Part shown: piece after piece, positions 14,563 through 22,635 of the stretch
How positions within the stretch are numbered: position 1 is the stretch's first letter
How the letters are laid out: each line of letters starts with the position of its first letter
Origin: CBDCIS01 sp965217565
GTDB lineage: Bacteria > Chloroflexota > Dehalococcoidia > Lucifugimonadales > CATOSD01
Direction of reading: 5' to 3'
DNA: 64,000 nucleotides
NCBI GenBank assembly: GCA_965217565.1
Contig: CBDCIS010000010.1
Coordinates: 186,001 to 250,000, forward strand
Translations under genes and position numbers: made by a program
The notes under the pieces: generated by a model
Told to the model about the DNA's origin: nothing
Seen by the model: only the letters and a program-made list of their open reading frames with translations
Databases searched by the model: none

Positions 14563-16018
14563 AGGGCTCGCCCTGTTTAGAACATCGACCGCTTTATTGG
14601 CGGCCTTGTCTCTGTTGCTGTTCGCGGGCGCGGCGCAGGCCGAAGAAGAGACCATCAAGGTGCTCTCATCGAACGTCACAAGTGAGTTCCCGGAGGGTAT
14701 TCGCTTCGAGTTGAACGCGAGCGGGGAGAACGAGATCGAGTCAATCGCGGTACGGTTCAAGACGGGCACGCAGCCGCGAATGTCCTACGACTACATGGAA
14801 CTGGAAAAAGGGCGCGTCGTCGATGCCGAGTTGCTTTGGCGCACCGCTACCGCGGCGCGGTACATCCCCCCCGGAACAATCATAACCTACAGCTTTGAGA
14901 TTGAAGATTCGGAAGGCTCCCGACTGGACACGGAGCCGGAGGAGTTCATCTACCGCGACATTCGCTACGAGTGGGAAGAGTTGGAGGATGGGCCGGTATC
15001 CGTCGCTTTTCATGGCCCCGTACGCACGAGAGGCGAGATAATCCTCGATGCTCTCGTTGAGACGCTGGACGTCATGGGGCCGTTGCTGGGCGCGGGGACG
15101 ACGGAGCCGATCAGGGTGACGATGTACAACAACACGCTGGAGATGATCGAGGCGCTGCCCCCCGGAAGCACGACCATCAGGAGAGAGCTTATCACGGAGG
15201 GGCAGGCTTTCACGAATATCGGAACCCTACTGGTATTGGGAAGCGGCAGACTGGCGAGGGGGACGGCCTCTCACGAGATGACTCATATCCTCACACACCG
15301 CGCCGGTGACAGCGCGTTCCGCTCAGTGCCCGCTTGGCTCGACGAAGGCCTGTCAGAGTTCGGCAACGTTGACCCCGGCTTTTCCTACACGGTAGCCGTG
15401 GAGTTCGCAATTGCCACGGACCGCCTGCTGCCAATAACTTCGATGCCCGCCCTTCCCGGCGATCCAGAGGACGTAATCATATTCTATGGGCAGGCCCGCA
15501 GCATAGTCAGGTTCATGGTGGCGGCCTACGGCGCGGAGAGCATGACAGCCCTCATGGGGCAGCTAAAGTCGGGGACGGGCATGGATGAGGCCCTCAGGGA
15601 TATTTACGGTGTTGACCGCCTGGGCCTGGAGAATCAGTGGAGGGAAGCTATCGCCGCGCCGCTGCTCACGGTGACGGAGCGGCAGAGAGCGCGCCCGACG
15701 CCCATCCCAAGGCGGACGTTTACCGCGTACAATCTGGCGGATCTTATGAGCGGCGCCGCAAGCACGCCGACGCCGGAGCCGACCAGCACGCCGGAGCCTA
15801 CTGCCACCGCTTCCGCCGTGGCGCGCGCCGAGAGCAGCCCGACGGCCAGCCCGTCACCGGACGCATCCGGCGCCACAACCGAAGAGCAGAGCACGCAGGG
15901 TGGCGGAGGCACATGCGCCGCGCCGCGCCATTTAGGAGTGAGGAGCCTGGACATGTCAGCGTTCGCCTTCGCCCTGGGCTTGGTCGGGCTGGGCTTCAGG
16001 CGATGGTTCAGACTCTAG
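14531..16018 (+). CDS. Exported gluzincin-type (peptidase MA-like) metalloprotease with C-terminal membrane tail
   Basis: A 495-residue secreted protein. Residues 1-37 are a signal peptide ending ALSLLLFAGAAQAEEE. A beta-rich region follows, then the zinc site: ASHEMTHIL (HExxH near residue 249) and WLDEGLSE some 20 residues on, whose Glu is the third ligand of gluzincins. After residue 390 comes a Pro-Thr-Ser-Glu-rich linker with TPTPEPTSTPEPTATAS, and the protein ends with GGGGTC, a hydrophobic helix FAFALGLVGLGF and RRWFRL. That Cys-helix-Arg ending looks like a cell-surface sorting tail. The ATG at 14531 overlaps the selenoprotein gene by 32 bp; a second ATG is two codons on. Substrate unknown. 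Confidence 0.85.
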   Translation: MSMLTRLTSAEGLALFRTSTALLAALSLLLFAGAAQAEEETIKVLSSNVTSEFPEGIRFELNASGENEIESIAVRFKTGTQPRMSYDYMELEKGRVVDAELLWRTATAARYIPPGTIITYSFEIEDSEGSRLDTEPEEFIYRDIRYEWEELEDGPVSVAFHGPVRTRGEIILDALVETLDVMGPLLGAGTTEPIRVTMYNNTLEMIEALPPGSTTIRRELITEGQAFTNIGTLLVLGSGRLARGTASHEMTHILTHRAGDSAFRSVPAWLDEGLSEFGNVDPGFSYTVAVEFAIATDRLLPITSMPALPGDPEDVIIFYGQARSIVRFMVAAYGAESMTALMGQLKSGTGMDEALRDIYGVDRLGLENQWREAIAAPLLTVTERQRARPTPIPRRTFTAYNLADLMSGAASTPTPEPTSTPEPTATASAVARAESSPTASPSPDASGATTEEQSTQGGGGTCAAPRHLGVRSLDMSAFAFALGLVGLGFRRWFRL

Positions 16019-16140
16019 GGGCGTTCTGAATCCGCCATAGGGTTGCCGCGCGCCGCGTGAACAATGATAATTCGAGGGTGAAGATGATTGACGGGCATCT
16101 CAGTAGAAGTACGCGAAGAGCGAGAAGATAGGCGCAAGCG

Positions 16141-16851
16141 ATGGAAGATCAGCGAGACTGGATACGAGCGGTTGAGCAGACATGGGTGGTGCGCTTCCCA
16201 AAGCAGCACCTGGCGACGTTTGGCTCCACCAATATCGAATACTACGTGGTAACCGAGCCTATCTACCAGGAGCTAGAAGATAGAAGCCAGGAGGGGGTCG
16301 TTCGCACCGGCAGGGTTATCGCGGAGAGGCCATCCGTCATCACCCCGACCTACGCCATGAACCTGCAGGGATTCCGCGACGAAGCCTACGAGTATCTCCA
16401 GTACTTGGCCGATACCTACGGTCCCAATAGTTCCGGCATTCTCTATCAGTACAAGAACGAAGCCGACAAGATCGATATCGTCAGCGGAGTCGCCGACGAC
16501 ATCGCCCAGCGCATAAGCGAGGACCTGGACCGCCGGAATGAGAACATGTCGGTGGTGATGGTGGGAGTCGATGAGTTCTGGGACCTGGCGCTGCTGAAAT
16601 TCGCCTACGAATTCACCTCATCCTCCGTCGCCCGAAACGCGCAGGAGCTTCAGAAGAGGGGGCTATTGGAGCCGCAGGCCAATCTGGGGGGCGTGCCCAA
16701 GGCCGCCGTCCAGCGGATAGAGCGTCTCTTCAGGGATGTCACGCGGGGGGGCAATCCGGACACGCTGAAGCAAGAACTCGATCGCTGGGGACTGTTCGAG
16801 TACTACGAGGCTAGGTTCCTGAACCTGTTCCGCAGGCCACGCGGATTGTAG
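16141..16851 (+). CDS. Conserved hypothetical protein, 236 aa
   Basis: No family recognised. The protein is soluble and mixed alpha/beta. The first 70 residues, with TWVVRFPKQHLATFGSTNIE and YYVVTEPIYQELE, look like a small beta domain. They are followed by TPTYAMNLQGF and FRDEAYEYLQYLADTYG, a basic-acidic helical middle with SGVADDIAQRISEDLDRRNE and a C-terminal helical part with ELQKRGLLEPQANLGGVP. An approximate strand-turn VVMVGVDEFWDLALLKFAYEF lies in the centre. It starts 122 bp behind the metalloprotease gene on the same strand and may be the last member of that run. No catalytic motif stands out. Confidence 0.75.
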   Translation: MEDQRDWIRAVEQTWVVRFPKQHLATFGSTNIEYYVVTEPIYQELEDRSQEGVVRTGRVIAERPSVITPTYAMNLQGFRDEAYEYLQYLADTYGPNSSGILYQYKNEADKIDIVSGVADDIAQRISEDLDRRNENMSVVMVGVDEFWDLALLKFAYEFTSSSVARNAQELQKRGLLEPQANLGGVPKAAVQRIERLFRDVTRGGNPDTLKQELDRWGLFEYYEARFLNLFRRPRGL

Positions 16852-16860
16852 CAAGCCGCG

Positions 16861-17541
16861 TCATACACCGAGTTTCCCCTTTATCTCAATGACGCTCCTG
16901 CCGACGTCGCCGAACGTTTCGAAGGTATAGTGGGGCTGCCCAAGCTCGTCGAGACGTTCCGCGAGTCTGGAACGCGCAATCACGAAATCGGCCTCCTGTG
17001 CCGCTCCCACGTCCGAAAGGTCGCTGCCGACGTAAATCAGTGTGTCGCCCTGGCTCCTGAAGCGCTTGGCGTAAGCCTCCTTGAGTCCTCGCGCTATAGC
17101 CGCTCCAGACGGATCGGCGTATTCGACCCTGATTCCTTCGCTGCCGGTGAACGCCGCCCTTCCCGAGTACATATCGATGTCGTCAAACCCAAGCATCTCC
17201 ATGGTGGGTCTGATGTACAGGTCCAGACCGCTGCTCACGACGACCAGCCTGACGCCTTCTCCCCGGCAGTAGTTGACGAACTGATCGAAGTCATACCTTA
17301 CCACCACGACGCTCAGAACAAAGTCCTTGATGGTCTCTTCGTCCGCGCTTACCAAGGCGTACTGCCGGGCGCTGCTCTCCTCCACGCTGTACTTTCCCGC
17401 CTCGTAATCCTCTTGTATTGACTTCCAGCCGTCGGACGCGAACAGTTCCTTGATGGCCGTTCCGACGTCGTCTTCGGTTATGGCGCCGTCAAATTCGCAC
17501 TGGACTGTGAGCAAATTGCTCTCCTTTTTGGCTAATGTCAT
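16861..17541 (-). CDS. HAD-like protein (MtnX-type fold) with altered catalytic motif
   Basis: A 226-residue protein of the HAD-IB group. Homologous phosphatases start with QCDFDGTIT, where the first Asp is the phosphorylated nucleophile; here the segment reads QCEFDGAITEDD, with Glu (codon GAA) instead. Motif II is present as VVVSSGLDLYI, and the acidic motif near the C terminus, YVGSDLSDVGAAQEADFVIA, keeps an Asp pair but in a changed context. The cap region and length are otherwise normal. Glu cannot normally form the aspartyl-phosphate, so phosphatase activity is in doubt; it may bind a phosphorylated ligand instead. It is convergent with the hypothetical gene and divergent from the palindromes upstream of proV. 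Confidence 0.85.
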   Translation of the reverse strand: MTLAKKESNLLTVQCEFDGAITEDDVGTAIKELFASDGWKSIQEDYEAGKYSVEESSARQYALVSADEETIKDFVLSVVVVRYDFDQFVNYCRGEGVRLVVVSSGLDLYIRPTMEMLGFDDIDMYSGRAAFTGSEGIRVEYADPSGAAIARGLKEAYAKRFRSQGDTLIYVGSDLSDVGAAQEADFVIARSRLAERLDELGQPHYTFETFGDVGRSVIEIKGKLGV

Positions 17542-17692
17542 GTTTCGAGACTGCGGTAAACAATCCGTTGGGAAGACTACTAAACAATACGTTCAAGGCG
17601 GGCAATTAGGCAAGCGCGGACGTCCACCGTATCGGCGCAGACCTGCTGCCAGCGCTGGGTGGGCTTTGACGGCTTGATAGGCTTTTCCATAC

Positions 17693-17743
17693 ATTACACC
17701 CTAGTAGGTGTAATACCCTACTATGCGTTATGATAGTCTGGGT
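17693..17743. promoter_or_regulatory. Adjacent palindromes, candidate operators
   Basis: ATTACACC-CTAGTA-GGTGTAAT (17693-17714) is a perfect 8-bp inverted repeat. It is followed at once by ACCCTACTAT-gcgttatg-ATAGTCTGGGT (17715-17743), an imperfect inverted repeat. Both lie 52-102 bp upstream of the -35 box of the proV promoter and could be sites for one dimeric regulator of osmolyte uptake. Confidence 0.5.
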
Positions 17744-17794
17744 GATTACATAATTTCGGCCTGCCATGTATGGCCTTTGGCAACGATGCTGAGG

Positions 17795-17823
17795 TTGACA
17801 TTGGCGGTCAGAACCGCTAGATT
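17795..17823 (+). promoter_or_regulatory. Promoter of the proVWX operon
   Basis: TTGACA at 17795-17800, a 17-base spacer, and TAGATT at 17818-17823. The consensus -35 and optimal spacing make this the best promoter candidate for the transporter operon. It leaves a long untranslated leader before the proV ATG. Confidence 0.6.
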
Positions 17824-18158
17824 GGGGTTTGCTCTAGGTCATCGAGGTGTTGAGGAGGCGCGTTGGGCAGCTTACCGTGGGGTGGGGGGTTCGCCGGATG
17901 AAATCAACAAGCCTTACAGCAGAACGACCATGGCAATGCAGGATGCTTCGGAGGCTCGAAAGCCACTTGGGTTCAGCATCTGTTCCCTCTTGTCCCCAAT
18001 GGGACCCCATCCCTTGCGCTCCTCTCGCAATTGAGATTACTCCCTGGCTGAACGACCCCATCGAATAGCCGCGCCGGTACGCCTCAGTCGCGGTACGCGA
18101 GCGGGGCATTGTAGTTTTGTTCCAACGATGGTAACTGGGCGGGAGAGAAAAACGAGAT

Positions 18159-19373
18159 ATGAGCCAGGAAGACCACCAGATAGAGGTCAGTGGCCTATGG
18201 AAGGTGTTCGGCAATAGGCCTGAGCGCGCCCTCCAGTCGGAATACGCCTCCAAGAGCCGCGCCGAGATTCAAGCTGAACTGGGTAACGTGGTGGCGCTGC
18301 GCGACGTGTCTTTCAACGTGGACAACGGGCAAATCTTCGTGGTCATGGGTCTGTCGGGCAGCGGCAAGTCAACATTGGTACGCTGCCTGATAAGGCTCAT
18401 CGAAGCCACAAAAGGGCAGATTCACTTTGATGGCGAAGACGTGCTCAGCTACTCCGCTGAGCAGCTGATGGAGTTCCGGCGCAACAAGATCGCCATGGTC
18501 TTCCAGCACTACGCTCTCCTCCCCCATCGCCGAGTCATGGACAACGTCGTATTCGGCCTGGAGATACGAGGTTTGGACAAGGACGCCATGTACCAGATGG
18601 CGTCGGAGGCCATCGAGACCGTGGGACTCAAAGGCTGGGAGAGCTACTACCCGAGGGAGATGAGCGGTGGTATGCAACAGCGCATTGGGCTTGCCAGGGC
18701 CCTGGCGGTGAACTCCGAGGTTATGTTAATGGACGAGCCCTTCAGCGGTCTCGACCCTCTCATCCGAAGAGAGATGCAGGACGAACTCATCGCTCTCCAG
18801 ACCGAGCTTCGCAAAACCATCGTGTTCATCACTCACGACCTGAACGAAGCCCTTAAGATAGGCGACCGCATCGCCATAATGCGCGACGGCGAGATAGTGC
18901 AGGAAGGCTCCCCCGAGGAGATAGTTACGCTGCCGGCGGACGACTACGTCACCGAGTTCGTGCAGGACGTGTCTAGGGCCAAGGTGATACAGGCCAGGGC
19001 CATCATGCAAGATCCGGACGCGGTAATCCACGAATGGCAAGGGCCCCGTGCCGCGCTTCACGCCATGAAGAGCAACGACACTGACGTGGTATTCGTGCTG
19101 GGACGGGGCCGCATCCTAAAGGGTATCCTCACCGAAGACCACGCGGCGGCCCTCGCCCGCCAGCGCGTCGAAAAGCTGGAGGGGATGCAAGCCGATGCCG
19201 TGATGACCGCGAACCCGGACGCCTACATCGAAGAGCTTATCCCCATGGCGGCCCAGACGGAGCATCCGATAGCGGTGGTGGACGACGGCGGCCGTCTGCT
19301 GGGCGAGGTTCACAGAGGCGCTTTGTTGACCGGGATGGTCGATACGACCGCTGAAGTGGCTGAGGAGGTTTGA
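18159..19373 (+). CDS. proV: Glycine betaine/proline-type ABC transporter ATP-binding protein with CBS pair
   Basis: A 404-residue ATPase of the ProV/OpuAA type. Walker A is GLSGSGKST, the signature is MSGGMQQRIGLARAL, Walker B is VMLMDEPFSGLD and the switch His is in FITHDLNEAL. The N-terminal extension, with YASKSRAEIQAELGNVVALRD, is characteristic of the osmoprotectant family. After residue 285 comes a degenerate tandem CBS region ending PIAVVDDGGRLLGEVHRGAL, the part that senses ionic strength in OpuA. It is the first gene of the operon; the permease start lies one base after its stop. The leader with palindromes suggests transcriptional control by an osmotic or substrate-responsive regulator. 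Confidence 0.95.
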   Translation: MSQEDHQIEVSGLWKVFGNRPERALQSEYASKSRAEIQAELGNVVALRDVSFNVDNGQIFVVMGLSGSGKSTLVRCLIRLIEATKGQIHFDGEDVLSYSAEQLMEFRRNKIAMVFQHYALLPHRRVMDNVVFGLEIRGLDKDAMYQMASEAIETVGLKGWESYYPREMSGGMQQRIGLARALAVNSEVMLMDEPFSGLDPLIRREMQDELIALQTELRKTIVFITHDLNEALKIGDRIAIMRDGEIVQEGSPEEIVTLPADDYVTEFVQDVSRAKVIQARAIMQDPDAVIHEWQGPRAALHAMKSNDTDVVFVLGRGRILKGILTEDHAAALARQRVEKLEGMQADAVMTANPDAYIEELIPMAAQTEHPIAVVDDGGRLLGEVHRGALLTGMVDTTAEVAEEV

Positions 19374-19374
19374 G

Positions 19375-20442
19375 ATGGCACGAGCAGAGGATGTACAAGT
19401 TCCTGCCGATATCCCGTCGCCGCGTATCACATTAGGCTCGCTCCCGCCCGGCTACTGGTGGGCGGCCGGGCTGGCTCTGGTTCTTGTCGTCATGGTAGTG
19501 AGCCTCCTGATGTGGGGAGCGGGGATGGACTTTCCCACCACCGTGTCCAGCAGGGAGGTTCCGACGGCCAACGGCGGCACAGTAACCCTGGAAAGGTCAT
19601 TGCGGCAGGTCACGGGAGATGCCATTGATGACGCGGTGGATTGGCTAACCGTAAAGGGTAGCTGGCTCTTGGATGCCTTGAGCGATGGGGTTACACACGC
19701 GCTGGTGCGTATCGAAGATGTACTACAGTGGATACCCTGGCCAGCTATCATTATCGGCCTTGCCATTCTATCCTTTGCAGTCGGACGTTGGAGTCTCCTG
19801 GCCTTCACGTCTGCAGCCTTGCTCTACGTCGGCTTCATGGGCCTATGGGAAAACACCATAGACACCATTGCGCTTATGGTAGTTGCGGTGGCTATCGCAG
19901 TGTCCATTGGCCTTCCCCTGGGGGTGTTGGCGGCCCGCAATGCGTTGGCCGACAACATAATGCGCCCTATCCTGGACGGAATGCAGACCATGCCCAGCTT
20001 CGTCTATCTGCTTCCGGGCATCCTCTTCTTCGGGCTGGGGAAGCCGGCTGGCATATTCGCCACCATCATATACGCGGTTCCCCCGGTAATTCGCTTGACA
20101 AACCTGGGCATACGCCAGGTGTCTTTGGAAACGGTTGAGGCAGCCCGTTCTTTCGGTGCTTCGCCCTGGCAGGTGCTCACCAAGGTGCAGATTCCCATGG
20201 CGCTGCCAACTATCATGGCTGGCATAAACCAGACCACGATGATGGCGCTGGCAATGGTAACCATCGCAAGCATGGTGGCCGCCGGCGGACTGGGTGACAA
20301 CGTGCTGCGCGCGCTGCAAAAGAACCAGCCCGGCAACGGGGCAATCGCCGGGCTTGCGATCGTGTTCCTTGCCATCATTATAGATCGGCTCACGCAATCG
20401 GTGGCCAGCAGGAGTCAAGAGAACATGAGAAGCGCGGGGTAG
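19375..20442 (+). CDS. proW: Glycine betaine/proline-type ABC transporter permease
   Basis: A 355-residue inner-membrane permease. An N-terminal helix near residues 25-45 and a soluble loop precede the core domain, whose segments ENTIDTIALMVVAVAIAVSI, GLPLGVLAARN, PSFVYLLPGILFFGLG and the EAA-type loop LETVEAARSFGASPWQVLTK (contact to the ATPase) are typical of ProW. It ends with MVAAGGLGDNVLRALQKN and the last helix, followed by a short Arg-Ser tail. The ATG is one base after the proV stop, so translation is probably coupled. Confidence 0.94.
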   Translation: MARAEDVQVPADIPSPRITLGSLPPGYWWAAGLALVLVVMVVSLLMWGAGMDFPTTVSSREVPTANGGTVTLERSLRQVTGDAIDDAVDWLTVKGSWLLDALSDGVTHALVRIEDVLQWIPWPAIIIGLAILSFAVGRWSLLAFTSAALLYVGFMGLWENTIDTIALMVVAVAIAVSIGLPLGVLAARNALADNIMRPILDGMQTMPSFVYLLPGILFFGLGKPAGIFATIIYAVPPVIRLTNLGIRQVSLETVEAARSFGASPWQVLTKVQIPMALPTIMAGINQTTMMALAMVTIASMVAAGGLGDNVLRALQKNQPGNGAIAGLAIVFLAIIIDRLTQSVASRSQENMRSAG

Positions 20443-20577
20443 AAGGCGCTCGAGTGCAAAGGAGAATATCAGGTGGACAAATCATGAAAGGAGGATCCCC
20501 AGCTACAAGCTACTTACTCGAGACTTCAATATGAACAAGACCAATCGACCATGAATCACGAAAGGAAGTGAATGTAA

Positions 20578-22083
20578 ATGTTAGGTTTTAGAGTGCCAAA
20601 GCCGCTCGCTCTGATCGGAGCGTTGCTGGCGATTGTGGCCCTGGCGGCAATCGCTTGTGGCTCGGAGACGACAGCACCGGCGCAACCGGCCATCGATGAG
20701 GCGCAACTTAGCAGAATCGTTGGGGAGGCAGTAGCGAAAGCCGCGCCTGCGCCGCAACCACAGGTGTCCTCAGAAGAAATCCAAGCCCTGGTCCAGACCG
20801 CTATGGCGGGCGTGACCAGTTCACAAGTATCCGCCAGCGAGATCCAGGCAATGGTGGAGGGCGCGGTGGCCGGCGCCGCCAGTGAAGGCGCGACCCCCGC
20901 GGAGATGAAGGCTATGGTGGAAAGCGCGGTTATGGCCGCCACCGCCGACTCCGTCACGAGCTCGGACGTCCAGTCTGCCATCACCATGGCGGTGAGCGAT
21001 GCCCAGGCGAACGCGGTAACCAGCGAGGAAGTGATGGCTGCCGTCGATTCCGCGGTCATGCAGGCCACCAAGGACGCCACCACCGCGGAGGATATACAGG
21101 CAATAGTCGCCAAAGCCTTGGAGGAGCGCGCCATGATGGATGCACCGCCCAGGCAGACCATCATCTTCGGCGACTTGAATTGGCCGAGCGCGCTGCTGCA
21201 AAACCGCATAGCGCAGTATCTCATAGAGAAGGGCTACGGCTATCCTACGGATGTGAAGTTTGGCTCCACGCTTCCCCTGTTCCAGGGCCTCAAGCGCGGC
21301 GACACTCACGTAACCATGGAAATCTGGCTGCCCAACCAGGATGAAGCATGGAATGAAGCCCGCGCAGAAGGCGCTGTCCTCTCCGTAGGAAAGAGCCTCG
21401 GCAAGGACTGGCAATCCGGCTTTGTCATCCCGAAGTATCTCCAGGAGCAGTATCCTGAACTGGATAACGTCGAAGACCTGAAGGACCAACAGTTCAAGGA
21501 CCTGTTCAAGACAGCTGAGACGGGCGACAAGGCCCGCCTAGTGTCCTGCATAATCGGTTGGGCCTGTGAGACCGTCAATGCCGCACAGATAACCGGTTAT
21601 GGCCTGGACGACCACGTGCACATCGTCAATCCCGGCGACGGAGCAGCGCTAAACGCCGACCTCTACGGCGCCTATGAGCGGGAAGAGCCCTGGCTCGGCT
21701 ACCAATGGGGGACCAACGATCCTGCTCTTAAGCTGGATCTGGTTCGCCTGGAGGAGCCTGCCTACAGCGACCAGTGCTGGTTCACCACCAAGGCCTGTGC
21801 GTACGAAGACGCCACGATCCTGATTGCTGTGAATCCTGACTTGCCAGCAAATGCCCCTGAGGTCATCAACATGCTGCGCAAGTGGGACTTCAACATAGAC
21901 ATCTACAAGGCAGTCGTTAGGTGGCAGACCGATAACCCGGATGCCGACACCAATGCCACCGCCCTTTGGTGGCTGAACAGCAATGCAGACATCTGGGAGG
22001 GATGGGTTACCAGCGATGCCGCAAATGCCGTAAACGCCGCCCTGTCGGCGAACGAAACGGCCGAGGGCTGGCCTACGGAGTAG
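20578..22083 (+). CDS. proX: Osmoprotectant-binding lipoprotein with a repeat stalk
   Basis: A 501-residue substrate-binding lipoprotein. Signal sequence and lipobox end at LAAIACGS with the lipidated Cys at 27. Residues of about 40-185 are an unusual stalk of some six repeats of 21-24 residues, built on the pattern E-I/V/M-x-A-M/I-V-x-x-A-V/M, for example EIQALVQTAMAG, EIQAMVEGAVAG, EMKAMVESAVMA and EVMAAVDSAVMQ. The periplasmic-binding fold starts near 190 with IIFGDLNWPSALLQNRIA and has GDTHVTMEIWLPNQ, the ligand-pocket region of ProX/OpuAC proteins. Betaine or proline betaine is the likely ligand, choline or carnitine possible. It follows proW by 135 bp and is closed by a terminator. Confidence 0.9.
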   Translation: MLGFRVPKPLALIGALLAIVALAAIACGSETTAPAQPAIDEAQLSRIVGEAVAKAAPAPQPQVSSEEIQALVQTAMAGVTSSQVSASEIQAMVEGAVAGAASEGATPAEMKAMVESAVMAATADSVTSSDVQSAITMAVSDAQANAVTSEEVMAAVDSAVMQATKDATTAEDIQAIVAKALEERAMMDAPPRQTIIFGDLNWPSALLQNRIAQYLIEKGYGYPTDVKFGSTLPLFQGLKRGDTHVTMEIWLPNQDEAWNEARAEGAVLSVGKSLGKDWQSGFVIPKYLQEQYPELDNVEDLKDQQFKDLFKTAETGDKARLVSCIIGWACETVNAAQITGYGLDDHVHIVNPGDGAALNADLYGAYEREEPWLGYQWGTNDPALKLDLVRLEEPAYSDQCWFTTKACAYEDATILIAVNPDLPANAPEVINMLRKWDFNIDIYKAVVRWQTDNPDADTNATALWWLNSNADIWEGWVTSDAANAVNAALSANETAEGWPTE

Positions 22084-22126
22084 CCCGCACACCGTGGTCT
22101 ATGCCACGATAACCGGCGCATAGCCA

Positions 22127-22166
22127 ACAGGGGCGGCCCCGCCAAGCGGGACCGCCCCTGTGTTTT
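22127..22166 (+). terminator. Rho-independent terminator of proVWX
   Basis: ACAGGGGCGG (22127-22136) pairs with CCGCCCCTGT (22152-22161), with a further inner CCCGC/GCGGG pairing, followed by GTTTT. It lies 44 bp after the proX stop. Confidence 0.85.
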
Positions 22167-22321
22167 GATGTTCCGACCTGTGCGTGCTGCGAGCGTCCAG
22201 CGTCTCTCAAAAAAGATGTGAACACGGGTCGTTGCAGATTCAACGGCTTTGACAGTTCCTCAATTCGTGCTACGATGGTTCGCAACAATTGGAACGAAAA
22301 CCCGGGCGCCAGGACTGGAAA

Positions 22322-22633
22322 ATGGCTACTACAAACCAATTGGAAATGAAGAAGACCTTTGACCGATTGGCAAAGGAATGGAAGCGCGAGACCGCCCAAC
22401 ACTCCTCTATCTCCAAGATCGCGATGCACCCCGCGTACCAGAGAATCATAGAACTGGGAGAGGAGGCCGTGCCCCTCATACTGGAAGACCTCCAGAAGAA
22501 GCCGCATCACTGGTTCTGGGCGCTCTCGTCAATAACCAATGAATCGCCCATACCTCCCAAGGCCAGAGGCAACATAAGGGCCATGTCAGAGGCATGGATT
22601 GAATGGGGCAGAAGAAATCACTACATTGATTAG
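22322..22633 (+). CDS. Hypothetical protein, 103 aa, first gene of an unassigned pair
   Basis: A small charged helical protein. Segments are KKTFDRLAKEWKRETAQHSS, HPAYQRIIELGEEAVPLIL and the aromatic run KKPHHWFWALSSIT, ending EAWIEWGRRNHYID. I have met this arrangement in uncharacterised proteins encoded next to a DUF7689-like partner, as here, but know of no function. The ATG at 22322 is chosen because the upstream part of the frame is not protein-like. The next gene starts 2 bases after the stop, so the pair is translationally coupled. The base composition is noticeably less GC-rich than the neighbours, which fits recent arrival. Confidence 0.75.
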   Translation: MATTNQLEMKKTFDRLAKEWKRETAQHSSISKIAMHPAYQRIIELGEEAVPLILEDLQKKPHHWFWALSSITNESPIPPKARGNIRAMSEAWIEWGRRNHYID

Positions 22634-22635
22634 CA

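Larger units (their letters stand above)
17542..18158. other. Intergenic regulatory region upstream of proVWX
   Basis: 617 bp without a supported gene. It contains two adjacent palindromes (17693-17743), a near-consensus promoter (17795-17823) and a 5' leader of about 330 bases before proV. Short open frames here show no family features or ribosome sites. Confidence 0.7.

Noticed and set aside
13552..14769. 405-codon minus-strand frame
   Set aside because: Antisense shadow of the lipid synthase and selenoprotein genes; GC-rich DNA gives long open antisense frames.
17723..18034. 103-codon frame upstream of proV
   Set aside because: Overlaps the promoter and palindromes, no ribosome site, no family likeness.
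20485..20535. Sixteen-codon frame MKGGSPATSYLLETSI between proW and proX as a leader peptide
   Set aside because: No regulatory codons or attenuator hairpins around it.
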